Positions 53,954 through 61,905 are shown, counted from the first letter of the stretch. The stretch: DNA of 64,000 nucleotides from Hallerella porci (GCF_003148885.1 NZ_QGHD01000001.1:248001-312000); one strand, 5' to 3'. Notes: generated from the letters alone by a model not told the origin. Program-made: numbers and translations.

Positions 53954-54148
53954 TGTGAACCCCGAAAGTTGGACTCAACTTCCGGGGTTTTTATGTATAA
54001 GAAACACACTGAAGAAGAATGGATGCTGGCTTTCAAGCTCATCAAACAGCGTCATCCAATTTCAGCAATTGCCAAAATTACAGGCATTTCTCGCATCGCT
54101 TCGGTTAAACTCGACGACGCTGTTGCTCTCGAATTGCACAAGCAATAA
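53954..54148 (+). mobile_element. Left-end remnant of an IS3-type (IS150-like) element
   Basis: TGTGAACCCCGAAAGTTGGAC starts an imperfect inverted repeat (AACCCCGAAAGTT / AACTTCCGGGGTT, 53958-53990) directly before a short ORF whose N-terminus looks like a transposase helix-turn-helix. That layout, with GAACCCC...AGTTGGAC ends and a hairpin just before orfA, is typical of IS3 elements. Only the left end is present; no orfB and no right end were found nearby. The hairpin with its T run may now serve as the glyA terminator. Confidence 0.6.
53993..54148 (+). pseudogene. Truncated transposase orfA (helix-turn-helix fragment)
   Basis: 51 residues: MYKKHTEEEWMLAFKLIKQ, then PISAIAKITGISR as the helix-turn-helix, after which similarity ends (VKLDDAVALELHKQ) and a stop follows. 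Normal IS3 OrfA continues for another ~40-60 residues with a leucine zipper. It is probably non-functional. Confidence 0.55.
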
Positions 54149-54149
54149 T

Positions 54150-54890
54150 TCATTTTTCTAAAAACACTTTCACCGCGTTTTCCCATGCGATTTGCCTCCA
54201 GTTTTCGCCCGCAATTTTTTTCGAAGAGTGAATGCGGGAACGTAAGTGGCGGGGGAGGGAACTTTTTAAATGGCGGCCGGGGATCGGCGTGTCTGTGCCA
54301 AATAAAATACGATTTGAGAATCCGAGTTCAATTAAAATTTTTAAATGCATGAGCGGCATAAATGCGGTATCCACGAAAGCGTTCGGACAATTTTTGAGCA
54401 TGAAAATGGTCTGGTCTAGCGGGCGGCCATGCGCTAGTATTACAGGAACATTGATAAAGGATTCGCAGATTTTTTGGTACGCGCCCGCAAAACATTGGTC
54501 GTATTCGCCCGTGTGCAATAGAATTGGAATTTTTCGCTCCTGCGCAATGCAAAAAACTCGCTGCAAGGCTTTGCCAAAGGGCTCCCACTTTTCAGAGACG
54601 CCGTGGACTTTGAAACCGCAAATTCGTTTGTCCAAATAAAGCGACAAGTCCTTTGAATTTTCTAGCATCGAGTGCGTTATCCAAAGCAGTGCGTGCGCGC
54701 GCCCGTTCGAAAGCTCGTGCATCGCGGTGCGCTCTTCCTTTAAAAATGCGGGGTCGTCACACACGACCGCCGACGTTGAAGAATACGCAAAATGACGGAT
54801 GCCTGCAAGCTTGAGCGTGCGCAAGATTCGCGGCGGCGTGTAATAGTCGTCAAAGTACTGCCCAAAGTGAACATGTGAATCAAAAATCAT
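54150..54890 (-). CDS. Amidohydrolase-2 family metal-dependent hydrolase
   Basis: 246 residues, TIM-barrel. Metal ligands: HVH in FDSHVHFG (residues 5-8), KVHG near 93-96, LLHTGEYD, LAHGRPLD, and the terminal Asp in FGTDTPIPG. Substrate unknown. Base composition is more GC-rich than the neighbouring FRG gene and is like the radical SAM gene just upstream. A terminator-like hairpin (54896-54925) lies between them, so membership of the RiPP-like operon is uncertain. Confidence 0.82.
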   Translation of the reverse strand: MIFDSHVHFGQYFDDYYTPPRILRTLKLAGIRHFAYSSTSAVVCDDPAFLKEERTAMHELSNGRAHALLWITHSMLENSKDLSLYLDKRICGFKVHGVSEKWEPFGKALQRVFCIAQERKIPILLHTGEYDQCFAGAYQKICESFINVPVILAHGRPLDQTIFMLKNCPNAFVDTAFMPLMHLKILIELGFSNRILFGTDTPIPGRHLKSSLPRHLRSRIHSSKKIAGENWRQIAWENAVKVFLEK

Positions 54891-54895
54891 AAAAG

Positions 54896-54925
54896 AAAAC
54901 TCCGATTTTGTTAGAACCGGAGTTT
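54896..54925 (-). terminator. Terminator after the radical SAM gene
   Basis: On the minus strand AAACTCCG pairs with CGGAGTTT around a 13-base loop, followed by TTCTTTT, immediately before the amidohydrolase ATG. Confidence 0.65.
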
Positions 54926-54931
54926 GTGAAT

Positions 54932-56378
54932 TTATTTGGGAGCTCGCATTTTCGCTTTCGCTTCTTCGACGAGTTTTCGGTTTAAATGCGATGCCTTGCA
55001 GAAATGCGGTGCGACCTTCAAGTAGTCGCCCGCGGATTCGTTAAAGTTTCGCACGAGGCAAGGCGCGCAGAATTGCCTGTCTTCGCAATCGTAACATTGC
55101 GGGATGGCCGACTTGGTTAATGCGCGCAGTTTGTTTAACTGTGGCGACTTTTCCCAAATGTCCTTGATTGGCTGCTCGCGCACGTTGCCGCACGGCATGC
55201 CTTGCCAGCCCGAGCACGGATAAACGATACCATCCGAAGCGATGCACAAGTTGTCGAGCCCCACGCCGCAGAATTTTTGCTTGCCCCATTCTTCGCGGCT
55301 CATGGGCGGCACCGGCGTGTCGGTAAAATCCAGGTAATCCTTGTCGAACTGGATGATTTCCTTGAGCAGTTCCTCGGTTTCTTCCATCGTCAGGCGTTCG
55401 CTAAGGTTGTCCGTTGTAAAGTCGTAGCGCGCCATCATCACGAAGTCGGTTTGCGCCTTGCAATTCCTGTCGTAGGCAAATTTTAAAACATCCTTGTACG
55501 TTTTGTAGTTTGTGTGCATTACGGGGCAGCTGATTTGCACCGGCAAGCTCGCGGCAATCAAAGCGTCGATCGAAGCCTTTGTCTTTTCACAGCTGCCCGG
55601 GAGCTGCGTAATGTGGTCGTGCTCTTCGGGGTAAACGCTGTAAAGCGAAGTTTGGATCATGCTCGGGTTCGTTTCTTTTAAAACCTCGATCATGTGCGGC
55701 GTCAAAAGCGTAATGTTCGAAAGCTCATTGAACGAAAAATCGAGCTCGCGCGCCTTGCGCAAAATCTTTTCGGCATCGGGGTGGCAAAAGAATTCACCGC
55801 CCGAAAGCGTCAAGTTCAGCGTTCCCAATTCGTGAAGCTGTTCCAAAATGTTTTCAATCACTTCGTAAGGCAAAATCACATTCTTGAATTTGTGCGGAAT
55901 GTAGCAGTGGATGCAGCGCTCGTTGCAGCGGTTTGTCGTTTCGATTTGGCACGCGTGAACTGCGGGATTCTGAATGTATTCCTGTCCTAAGACTTCTTGC
56001 GTATCGCCGTATGTTTTCTGGTCGTCAGGATTTTGCTGCGCGTTGTAGGTAAAGAGCGTTTTCGGATTTTCGCTATACGAAAAATGCGTATCCTGTTGCG
56101 CACAAAGTTCTGCTGATTCCGCTGCAATCAAGTAGCGGTCTTGCGCAAGCGAATCCAGAAATTCGCGCATGTCGTTTTGAATATCCGCAGGCGACACATC
56201 TTCGAAAGCACGCTTTTTTGCACAAACTCTCTAAACTTTGAGGCTCGCGCGAAAGGGTAAGCAAAAACGCCTTGCCCGATTCGGTGTAAGTGCGGTCGTG
56301 CTTTGTCAGCTGGCTATAAATGTAGCCGTAGTCGCCAATGGAGCGAACAAAGGCATCGCGAGATAAACGGTAATACAT
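54932..56378 (-). pseudogene. Radical SAM/SPASM peptide maturase with PqqD-like N-terminus, frameshifted
   Basis: The frame from ATG 56378 (AAAGGAGA site) encodes a PqqD/RRE-like N-terminal domain (RDAFVRSIGDYGYIYSQLTK) and runs to a run of six A at 56214-56219. One base must be skipped there to join the frame that continues to 54932; the A run would be five in an intact gene. Corrected length is 481 residues. The radical SAM cluster is CNERCIHC (Cx3Cx2C), then LTLSGGEFF. The C-terminal SPASM region is Cys-rich (FCGVGLDNLC, YPCSG, CYDCEDRQFCAPC, HFC). This domain set is that of RiPP maturases that cross-link Cys or other residues of a leader-bearing peptide, fitting the small precursor gene 1.2 kb upstream. 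The break may be a sequencing error, decay or phase variation. Confidence 0.85.
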
Positions 56379-56401
56379 GAGTGTCTCCTTTAAAGTAAGT
56401 A

Positions 56402-57355
56402 TTAGGAATGGGGTTCGGATAAAAATTTGGTGTATAGTTTTTTGCCCCAATCGTCTGTAGATAAACCAAGAGTTTCTGTTGTATAACTGCGACTAGATAA
56501 GTAGGCTTTTAATTGCGGCAAAACGGATTTGTGAATATCGAGACAGTGAATTTTGGGTAAAATCAAATCATCAGTTTCTGGAAGTTCTGCAAGACTTTTT
56601 GCGCTTGAAGAAAAGCGCTTGTCCAACGAATTTAAAGGATCACTGCTGTAAATAAAAAGTCCAGATTGTAAATTTGACCGACGATTTTCAATATGCATTA
56701 ATTTGTCTTCACCATGTCTCATTAAAATGATAGGAAGATTTCCCCAAGTTTTATATTGCGTTGCAGACTTTAAATCTGATCCAGGAACACTGCCCCAATC
56801 TTCTCTTATTTGTTCAAGTTGAGCATTTGCATCTTCTAAGGTACGATTGATATCTGTTAAATCATTTTCCGGTGTTTCAGCCCCTCGTCCCTTTTCCACC
56901 CAATAAATTGAAAAGAACGATTCAATTTCGTCTGAAATTTTCCTATGGCAGAAATCATTGCCTAACGAAGCAAAATATAAAGCAACTAGATAATCCGAAG
57001 TCCAATCAATAAAAGGCGTTGGCGCTCCATAATGTTGAAGAGTGCTGAAAATGCTGATATCGGTGATTAGTTTGCAATAATTCTTAAGAATCGGCTGATA
57101 GTTTGCATAGGCGTAATTTAACAAAGCCTCTGCAAAATTCTGGTACGAGCCAAAACGATGGTGCAATTCTTTTTCTATCCATTCGCGTTGCATCGAAGAA
57201 TAAATTTTCCAAGTGCTTTCGGCTTGGCCGCGAAAATAGATGCCTTCTTTTTGAACTGAGGCAAGTTTTTGAAGAGCATCGCTGAGTGAAAATGCTTGAC
57301 TGTACTGGTATGCAACGGACTTTTGCATTGTGAATGAAAATGTTTCTAGCTGCAT
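56402..57355 (-). CDS. FRG-domain protein
   Basis: 317 residues. The FRG domain signature is visible: GIYFRGQAESTWKIYSSMQRE near 38-58, LQHYGAPTPFIDWTSDY near 105-122, and VALYFASLGN. It also has ILMRHGEDKL and a Gln/Asn-rich C-terminal half. FRG domains are common in phage- and stress-related loci, but their activity is not established. The gene is more AT-rich than the maturase gene 23 bp downstream, suggesting separate origin. A role as immunity, processing or regulation in the RiPP-like locus is open. Confidence 0.8.
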   Translation of the reverse strand: MQLETFSFTMQKSVAYQYSQAFSLSDALQKLASVQKEGIYFRGQAESTWKIYSSMQREWIEKELHHRFGSYQNFAEALLNYAYANYQPILKNYCKLITDISIFSTLQHYGAPTPFIDWTSDYLVALYFASLGNDFCHRKISDEIESFFSIYWVEKGRGAETPENDLTDINRTLEDANAQLEQIREDWGSVPGSDLKSATQYKTWGNLPIILMRHGEDKLMHIENRRSNLQSGLFIYSSDPLNSLDKRFSSSAKSLAELPETDDLILPKIHCLDIHKSVLPQLKAYLSSRSYTTETLGLSTDDWGKKLYTKFLSEPHS

Positions 57356-57372
57356 AAAAATCTCTAAATGCT

Positions 57373-57399
57373 AAAAAAGGAGAAATCCCAAAGGGGATT
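57373..57399 (-). terminator. Hairpin with T run between the 51-aa ORF and FRG gene
   Basis: AATCCC-CTTT-GGGATT on the minus strand, followed by TCTCCTTTTTT. It is a weak terminator that may set relative expression within the locus. Confidence 0.55.
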
Positions 57400-57404
57400 A
57401 TTTT

Positions 57405-57560
57405 TTAATCTTTAACCTGTTTGGCTATTTCGAGCAACTTGCCCAAAATGTCATACTCACTCTTTGCCTTTTGCAAAACTTCTTGGTCTTTAGAAGTTAG
57501 GGAATAGTTAGGATTGCTTTTTATTTTGTCGGACAATTCAAAATAGGGATTCTTTGGCAT
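57405..57560 (-). CDS. 51-residue hypothetical protein
   Basis: Starts MPKNPYFELSDKIKSNPNYS and ends EIAKQVKD; lysine-rich, helical-looking, no Cys. AAAGGA lies 6 bases before the ATG. It lies between the precursor-like gene and the FRG gene on the same strand. It could be an immunity or accessory peptide, but there is no homology I recognise. Confidence 0.6.
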   Translation of the reverse strand: MPKNPYFELSDKIKSNPNYSLTSKDQEVLQKAKSEYDILGKLLEIAKQVKD

Positions 57561-57586
57561 AGTATTTCCTTTATAAAAAAATGAAA

Positions 57587-57618
57587 AAGGACATACCCCT
57601 TAACAGGGGCATATCCTT
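57587..57618 (-). terminator. Strong hairpin after the precursor-like gene
   Basis: On the minus strand AAGGATATGCCCC pairs with GGGGTATGTCCTT (with G-T wobbles) around TGTTAA, followed by TTTTTC and further T. It would uncouple high-level precursor transcription from the downstream genes. Confidence 0.8.
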
Positions 57619-57629
57619 CTCGTTAATGA

Positions 57630-57764
57630 TTACTGAGCGCGATCGCACTTACGGCACACGAATTCAGCGCCATAATCTTCCACAGGGCAACCAGCGGCGA
57701 AGCTGCCGGTCGGGTTGTTCTTTGCAATCATCTGAGGCTTCTTGTAAGCGATTTTCTTTTTCAT
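57630..57764 (-). CDS. Candidate RiPP precursor peptide (44 aa, three Cys)
   Basis: 44 residues. The basic leader-like half is MKKKIAYKKPQMIAKNNPTG. The core-like half holds Cys at 26, 37 and 40 (AAGCPVEDYGAEF, CRKCDRAQ). Codons are strongly biased (AAG, ATC, AAC, CGT), unlike the surrounding AT-rich sequence, implying high expression. It is the first gene after a structured leader RNA and is followed by a strong hairpin, then by the maturase operon. A relation to the FibroRumin radical-SAM peptides described for Fibrobacter is possible but unproven. Confidence 0.75.
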   Translation of the reverse strand: MKKKIAYKKPQMIAKNNPTGSFAAGCPVEDYGAEFVCRKCDRAQ

Positions 57765-57794
57765 TGTTTTACCTATTCGGTTTTGCTCCAAGGG

Positions 57795-57870
57795 GTTGTA
57801 GGCGGTAACCAGAGCACTTTACTGCCTATCGAAACGGACGTTTCATGCCGCTTGCGCGGGCATTTTGTAA
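57795..57870 (-). promoter_or_regulatory. Structured leader RNA with three adjacent stem-loops
   Basis: On the minus strand, following TAGACA and TATATT promoter-like boxes (about 57870-57895): hairpin 1 ATGCCCGC-GCAA-GCGGCAT with one bulged C and a GNRA loop (57845-57863); hairpin 2 GAAACG-TC-CGTTTC (57831-57844), directly abutting; hairpin 3 TAGGC-A-GTAA...TTAC-C-GCCTA (57799-57828). It precedes the precursor-like ORF by ~30 nt. I do not recognise a known riboswitch class. Confidence 0.6.
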
Positions 57871-57895
57871 TATAAGAAAAAAAAAAGATTTGTCT

Positions 57896-58159
57896 AAAAA
57901 TTTTGAAATTTATTTTGCAATGATTTTTGCTGTAAAATCGTTAAATGTTTTCAAAATGTTGCCGTAGGGACGAAATCATCAGGCGAGGCTTTCGTAGAAA
58001 AGTCAAAAAATTTTAAGCAAAACCGCAGAAATGCGCGGCGAAATCGCGCGTTTTGAATTTAGTGTCAAAGATATTTCATTTTAATTTTTCCATAAAAAAA
58101 TAACCGCATTCGCGGTTAGATTTTTCATTTTGTCTTGATTGTCAATCGAACTGTTTGCG
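57896..58159. other. AT-rich intergenic region
   Basis: Apart from the barnase-gene terminator (58094-58125) and short inverted GC segments near 57962-58050 (GCGCGGCGAAATCGCGCG), I see no gene. Confidence 0.4.
58094..58125 (-). terminator. Terminator of the barnase lipoprotein gene
   Basis: TAACCGC and GCGGTTA arms with a 4-base loop (58101-58118), and a seven-base T run following on the minus strand. Confidence 0.85.
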
Positions 58160-58813
58160 TTATTTTTCAAATTCCATTTTGGTGAAAGTTTCGTAATGGT
58201 CGCTCGTAAAGTAAATGTTGCAATTTTCGGAATAAACTAAGCGGTTTGTGCCGCGATTTTGCGCGTAGTAATCGGTATCGGCTTCGCGGTAATCGAATGC
58301 GGTCGGGAGAAGTTTTTCGCGGTTGGTGAAAATGTCGCCGCCGATCATTTTGTGGAAGGTTGTCCATGGATTAAAATTCCACTTTGAAAATTTTTTCCCA
58401 GTCGTTTCGATATAAAGTAATTGACCTTCGGATTTGTTAATATAATTGCTGGGCAATTTATCGAATTTGCAAAGATAAGCGGCGACGGAATCTTTCGTCG
58501 TATAAATGCCGGATTCTTGAACGGCTTGATAAATCAAAGTTGCGCTGCTAGAAATTTGAATTTCTGCGGAAGAGGAACTTTTTAACGAATTGGAGGAATC
58601 AATTTTTGGGGAAGAGCTAGATTTTTCATTTGAGTTTTCGCTGCTAGAGATTTGAATTTCTGCAGAAGAGGAACTTTTTAACGAATTGGACGAAGTAATT
58701 TTTCGGGACGAACTGGATTCGTCTTCCGAATTGCTGACCGAAACGGTCGGGGTGGAGCAGGCGACAAAGGAAAAGGCAAAAGCTAGAAAAAGGGCGAATT
58801 TTAAGGATTTCAT
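58160..58813 (-). CDS. Lipoprotein with C-terminal barnase-type ribonuclease domain
   Basis: 217 residues. Lipobox FVAC near residue 19, then a Ser-rich tether containing a duplicated unit SSNSLKSSSSAEIQISSS (about 40-90). The last ~110 residues match barnase/microbial guanyl ribonucleases along their length: YLCKFDKLPSNYINKSEGQ, IGGDIFTNRE, then catalytic Glu in FDYREADTDYY, an Arg in NRGTNRLVYSE, and catalytic His in TSDHYETFTKME. All three catalytic positions are kept, so an active RNA-cleaving enzyme anchored outside the cytoplasm is expected. It could feed on RNA or act on competitors. No barstar-like inhibitor gene is adjacent. Confidence 0.88.
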   Translation of the reverse strand: MKSLKFALFLAFAFSFVACSTPTVSVSNSEDESSSSRKITSSNSLKSSSSAEIQISSSENSNEKSSSSPKIDSSNSLKSSSSAEIQISSSATLIYQAVQESGIYTTKDSVAAYLCKFDKLPSNYINKSEGQLLYIETTGKKFSKWNFNPWTTFHKMIGGDIFTNREKLLPTAFDYREADTDYYAQNRGTNRLVYSENCNIYFTSDHYETFTKMEFEK

Positions 58814-58902
58814 GTTGACTCCAAAATTTTTATAAATGTAATAAAAAAACAGCTTTTTCTTAAAAATGTAAAATAATTGCCTAAATTCGGAATTCCTTCC
58901 AC

Positions 58903-58935
58903 AAAAAAAGACCCGGATTTTATCCGAGTCTTTTT
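58903..58935 (-). terminator. Terminator after tRNA-Met
   Basis: AAAAAGACTCGGAT pairs with the CCGGGTCTTTTT side around a short AAA-containing loop on the minus strand, ending in a T run. Confidence 0.85.
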
Positions 58936-58937
58936 AG

Positions 58938-59011
<74 letters not shown>

Positions 59012-59096
59012 TCGAGGTGTGTACCGTTTCCAGTACAGCACCATATATAGTAATTTTGAATTTACTTGGCAAGGGGAACTGCGAAAATTTCGCCGT

Positions 59097-60254
59097 TTAG
59101 ACGTATTTTTTTAGAATATGCTGCGACGATACAAAGTAATCGATGCCGCTCCCGAGTGTGATTGCGGTAATGACTCCCATCACAATTGTCGGGAAAATTT
59201 CCCAAACGGATTTGAAGCCTTCGATTTGTTGAATCGGATCTAATGCGCCGACGAGAATTGCAACGATGCCAATTCCTTGTAGCGCGGTTTTCCATTTTCC
59301 GCTGCGGCGCGCAGGCATAATCAAGCCTTCGGCGGCTGCTAAAGTGCGGAGAGTTTCAACGCTTGCTTCGCGGAAGTAGATGATGGCGACCATCCAAACG
59401 GGCGCATAACCGGTCGCGATAAAGCACATGAAAATCGTCATGTTCGAAATTTTATCGCTGAACGGATCCAAGTATTTGCCGAGTGTCGAAACTTCGCCCC
59501 ATTTGCGGGCGAGATGACCATCCAAATAATCGGTGAGCATAAAGCCCAAGACCATGACCAAAGCGAGAACTTTGAAAACGAGATGATTATTCGTATAATT
59601 CAAATCGTTGTCGTAAAAGAATACCCAAAGGAAAAATGGCGTGAGCACAATGCGCGTCATCGTCAGCTGGCTTGCAATGGAAAGCGGCTTTCTGTGGGCG
59701 GGGTCGCGGTAAAACCAATAAAGGTAAGACGCTGAAGAGGCGCCCATTAAAAGAATGCTTGCGACGACGCAAATCTGCTGAAAACGATCGAGATTTAAAA
59801 TGTAAACGAGCATCGTAATGTTAATCGAAATCGCTGCGATTTTTGACCAAACATGACGACCGGGAAGCTTTTTCCCTTCGCGGAGAACGCTGAGAGAAAA
59901 TAGCGAATGCGCAATCAAACGAATGAGTAAACAGCCGCATCCGACGGCGAGTAAAATTTCAAAATCCGAATCTTTAATATAATTGCGGACGAGAATACTC
60001 GACATCACGGTGACCGAGAGAACGCCTTCGATGACGTTAAGCCATAATTGATAATAAGGTTCTTCGAGTTCTTGGGCGCGGAGCTGCCAACTGCTAAGCC
60101 ATGTAATAATCATTACAATTGCGGTGAGCATCGCAGCGCAGTAGCTGTGTTCTGTCCAAATGGAAGCGATTAGCGGCACGAATAAAGCGGCACGGAAAAT
60201 TCTCCAAACGCGTCCTCGCATCCGGATGTTTTTCAGTTTTTCTCTAAGTGGCAT
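59097..60254 (-). CDS. CDP-alcohol phosphatidyltransferase with membrane N-terminal extension
   Basis: 385 residues from ATG 60254, which has AGAGG six bases upstream; an ATG two codons earlier is also possible. The C-terminal half has the family signature D-x2-D-G-x2-A-R-x8-G-x3-D-x3-D in DYLDGHLARKW ... GKYLDPFSDK, typical of PgsA-like phosphatidylglycerophosphate synthases (~190 residues). The N-terminal ~190 residues add five or six membrane segments absent from ordinary PgsA. It makes a phospholipid headgroup intermediate; the acceptor is not certain. It overlaps the recN stop. Confidence 0.82.
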   Translation of the reverse strand: MPLREKLKNIRMRGRVWRIFRAALFVPLIASIWTEHSYCAAMLTAIVMIITWLSSWQLRAQELEEPYYQLWLNVIEGVLSVTVMSSILVRNYIKDSDFEILLAVGCGCLLIRLIAHSLFSLSVLREGKKLPGRHVWSKIAAISINITMLVYILNLDRFQQICVVASILLMGASSASYLYWFYRDPAHRKPLSIASQLTMTRIVLTPFFLWVFFYDNDLNYTNNHLVFKVLALVMVLGFMLTDYLDGHLARKWGEVSTLGKYLDPFSDKISNMTIFMCFIATGYAPVWMVAIIYFREASVETLRTLAAAEGLIMPARRSGKWKTALQGIGIVAILVGALDPIQQIEGFKSVWEIFPTIVMGVITAITLGSGIDYFVSSQHILKKYV

Positions 60255-61905
60255 GGGCATCCTCTAACAATTCTTTGGCGTGGGCGAGCGATGTTTCGGA
60301 TTTTGCATCTCCGAGCATGCGCGCAATTTCCACGATTCTCTCGGAATATGATAGCAATTTCACATTCGAAACAGTACGGCCTTCGCCATTTTCGTGCTTT
60401 TCGACGGCAAGATGTGAGGTCGCGCGGCAGGCGACTTGCTGCAAATGCGTAATCGCAAGCACTTGATGAAAGCGTCCGATATTTTTTAAGGCATCGCCGA
60501 CATTATTTCCGACTTCGCCGCTAATTCCCGAATCGACTTCGTCAAAAACCAAAACGGGGACGCGGTCTTTTTCGGCCATCACCGATTTGAAAGCCAAGAG
60601 AACGCGAGAAAGTTCACCGCCCGAAACGGCGATGCGGAGCGGTTTTTGGCCTTCGCCAAAGTTCGGCGCAATGCAAAATTCGATGCGGTCTTTTCCGGTT
60701 TGCGAAAACGCTTCTTCCGAAATGGCGGTTACAAATTGCGCTTTGGGCATCCCGAGTGAATGCAGCACTTCTTCGACTTTTTTGTCGAGAGTTTCTTTGG
60801 CCGCTTTCCGTTTCTCGCTTAATTTATCGGCGAGTTCGCGTAAACTTTCTTCGGCTTTACGAATATTTTTTTGAATTTCTGCGAGGTCGGCGTCTAAATT
60901 TTCGAGGCTTTCCAATTCTTGTTTGCGCTTGGCGAGGAGTGCGATAAGTCCCGCTTCGTCGGTGCGGTATTTGCGTTTTAACCGCTGAATTTGTGCGAGG
61001 CGAGAGTTGGCGCGGTCAAGGGCAACGGGATCTATGTCCGCGGAATTTTCCACTTTTTGAAGAGATTCTTCGATGTAAGAAAGCGCATCGTATGCATCGC
61101 CCAAATGCTTGAGCCATTCTTCCATCTCGGGGAGTTTTGACGCAAATTGTCGCGTTTTCGATTGGAAGGTTTGAAGCTGCGCCATGAGTCCGCGCTCGCC
61201 GTCAAAAGTATTCCGCAATTCTTGAACCGCGTGCATTTTCGCTTCGAATTTGGAAGCGGATTCTGTTTTTTCTTCGAGTTCTGCTTCTTCGCCCGCGCGG
61301 AGAGATGCTTTTTCAAGTTCGTTCTTTTGAAAAGAAAGAAACTCTTTTTGTTCCGCTAAATTGCGGGCGTTTTCTTCGGTCTTTTTTAACGATTCTTTGA
61401 GCGCAGTCCACTCGGAAAATTTCTTTGCATACGCGGCGATTTCATTTTTCGTTTCCGCATATTCGTCGAGCAAATTCAACTGTGTCCGCAAATCGCGAAG
61501 CAAAAGTTGATCGCTTTGCCCGTGCATTTGCACCAAAGTTTCACCGAGTTCTTCGAGAGTCGCGTGGTTGACCACAGTTCCGTTGACGCGGGCGCGGGAT
61601 TTTCCGCCGGCGAGAATTTCTCGCTGAATCACGACTTCGTCATCGGCATCGATTTCTTGCGACGCTAAAATGCGCTTCGCTTCTTCGTTTGTCGAAATGT
61701 CGAAAGTCGCTTCGACAGTCGCTTTGGATTCTCCGCTGCGAATCATCGCTTGCGAAACTTTTCCGCCGACGACTGCGCGAAGAGAATTCATAAAAACCGA
61801 TTTTCCGGCGCCGGTTTCCCCGGTAATTGCCGAAAATCCCGTTCCAAAAGGAACGCTACTTTCTTGAATCAATGCAAAATTACGGATGGAGAGCTGTTTC
61901 AGCAT
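60244..61905 (-). CDS. recN: DNA repair protein RecN
   Basis: 553 residues. SMC-like ATPase: Walker A GETGAGKSVFMNSL near 30-43, then a long central coiled coil (about 160-370), a C-terminal signature VSGGELSRVLLAFK, and Walker B VLVFDEVDSGISGEV. It acts in double-strand-break repair. Confidence 0.97.
   Translation of the reverse strand: MLKQLSIRNFALIQESSVPFGTGFSAITGETGAGKSVFMNSLRAVVGGKVSQAMIRSGESKATVEATFDISTNEEAKRILASQEIDADDEVVIQREILAGGKSRARVNGTVVNHATLEELGETLVQMHGQSDQLLLRDLRTQLNLLDEYAETKNEIAAYAKKFSEWTALKESLKKTEENARNLAEQKEFLSFQKNELEKASLRAGEEAELEEKTESASKFEAKMHAVQELRNTFDGERGLMAQLQTFQSKTRQFASKLPEMEEWLKHLGDAYDALSYIEESLQKVENSADIDPVALDRANSRLAQIQRLKRKYRTDEAGLIALLAKRKQELESLENLDADLAEIQKNIRKAEESLRELADKLSEKRKAAKETLDKKVEEVLHSLGMPKAQFVTAISEEAFSQTGKDRIEFCIAPNFGEGQKPLRIAVSGGELSRVLLAFKSVMAEKDRVPVLVFDEVDSGISGEVGNNVGDALKNIGRFHQVLAITHLQQVACRATSHLAVEKHENGEGRTVSNVKLLSYSERIVEIARMLGDAKSETSLAHAKELLEDAHAT

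Noticed and set aside
53955-54161. 68-codon + strand ORF after glyA
   Set aside because: It is a different frame of the insertion-sequence remnant; the frame starting at 53993 has the helix-turn-helix similarity.
56210-56225. Programmed -1 frameshift in the maturase gene
   Set aside because: The needed shift is +1 relative to the upstream frame, and the A-run is not phased as a slippery X XXY YYZ site in that frame.
57405-57560. 51-aa ORF as a barstar-type inhibitor of the nearby barnase
   Set aside because: It is too short and lacks barstar features, and it is in the maturase locus rather than next to the nuclease gene.
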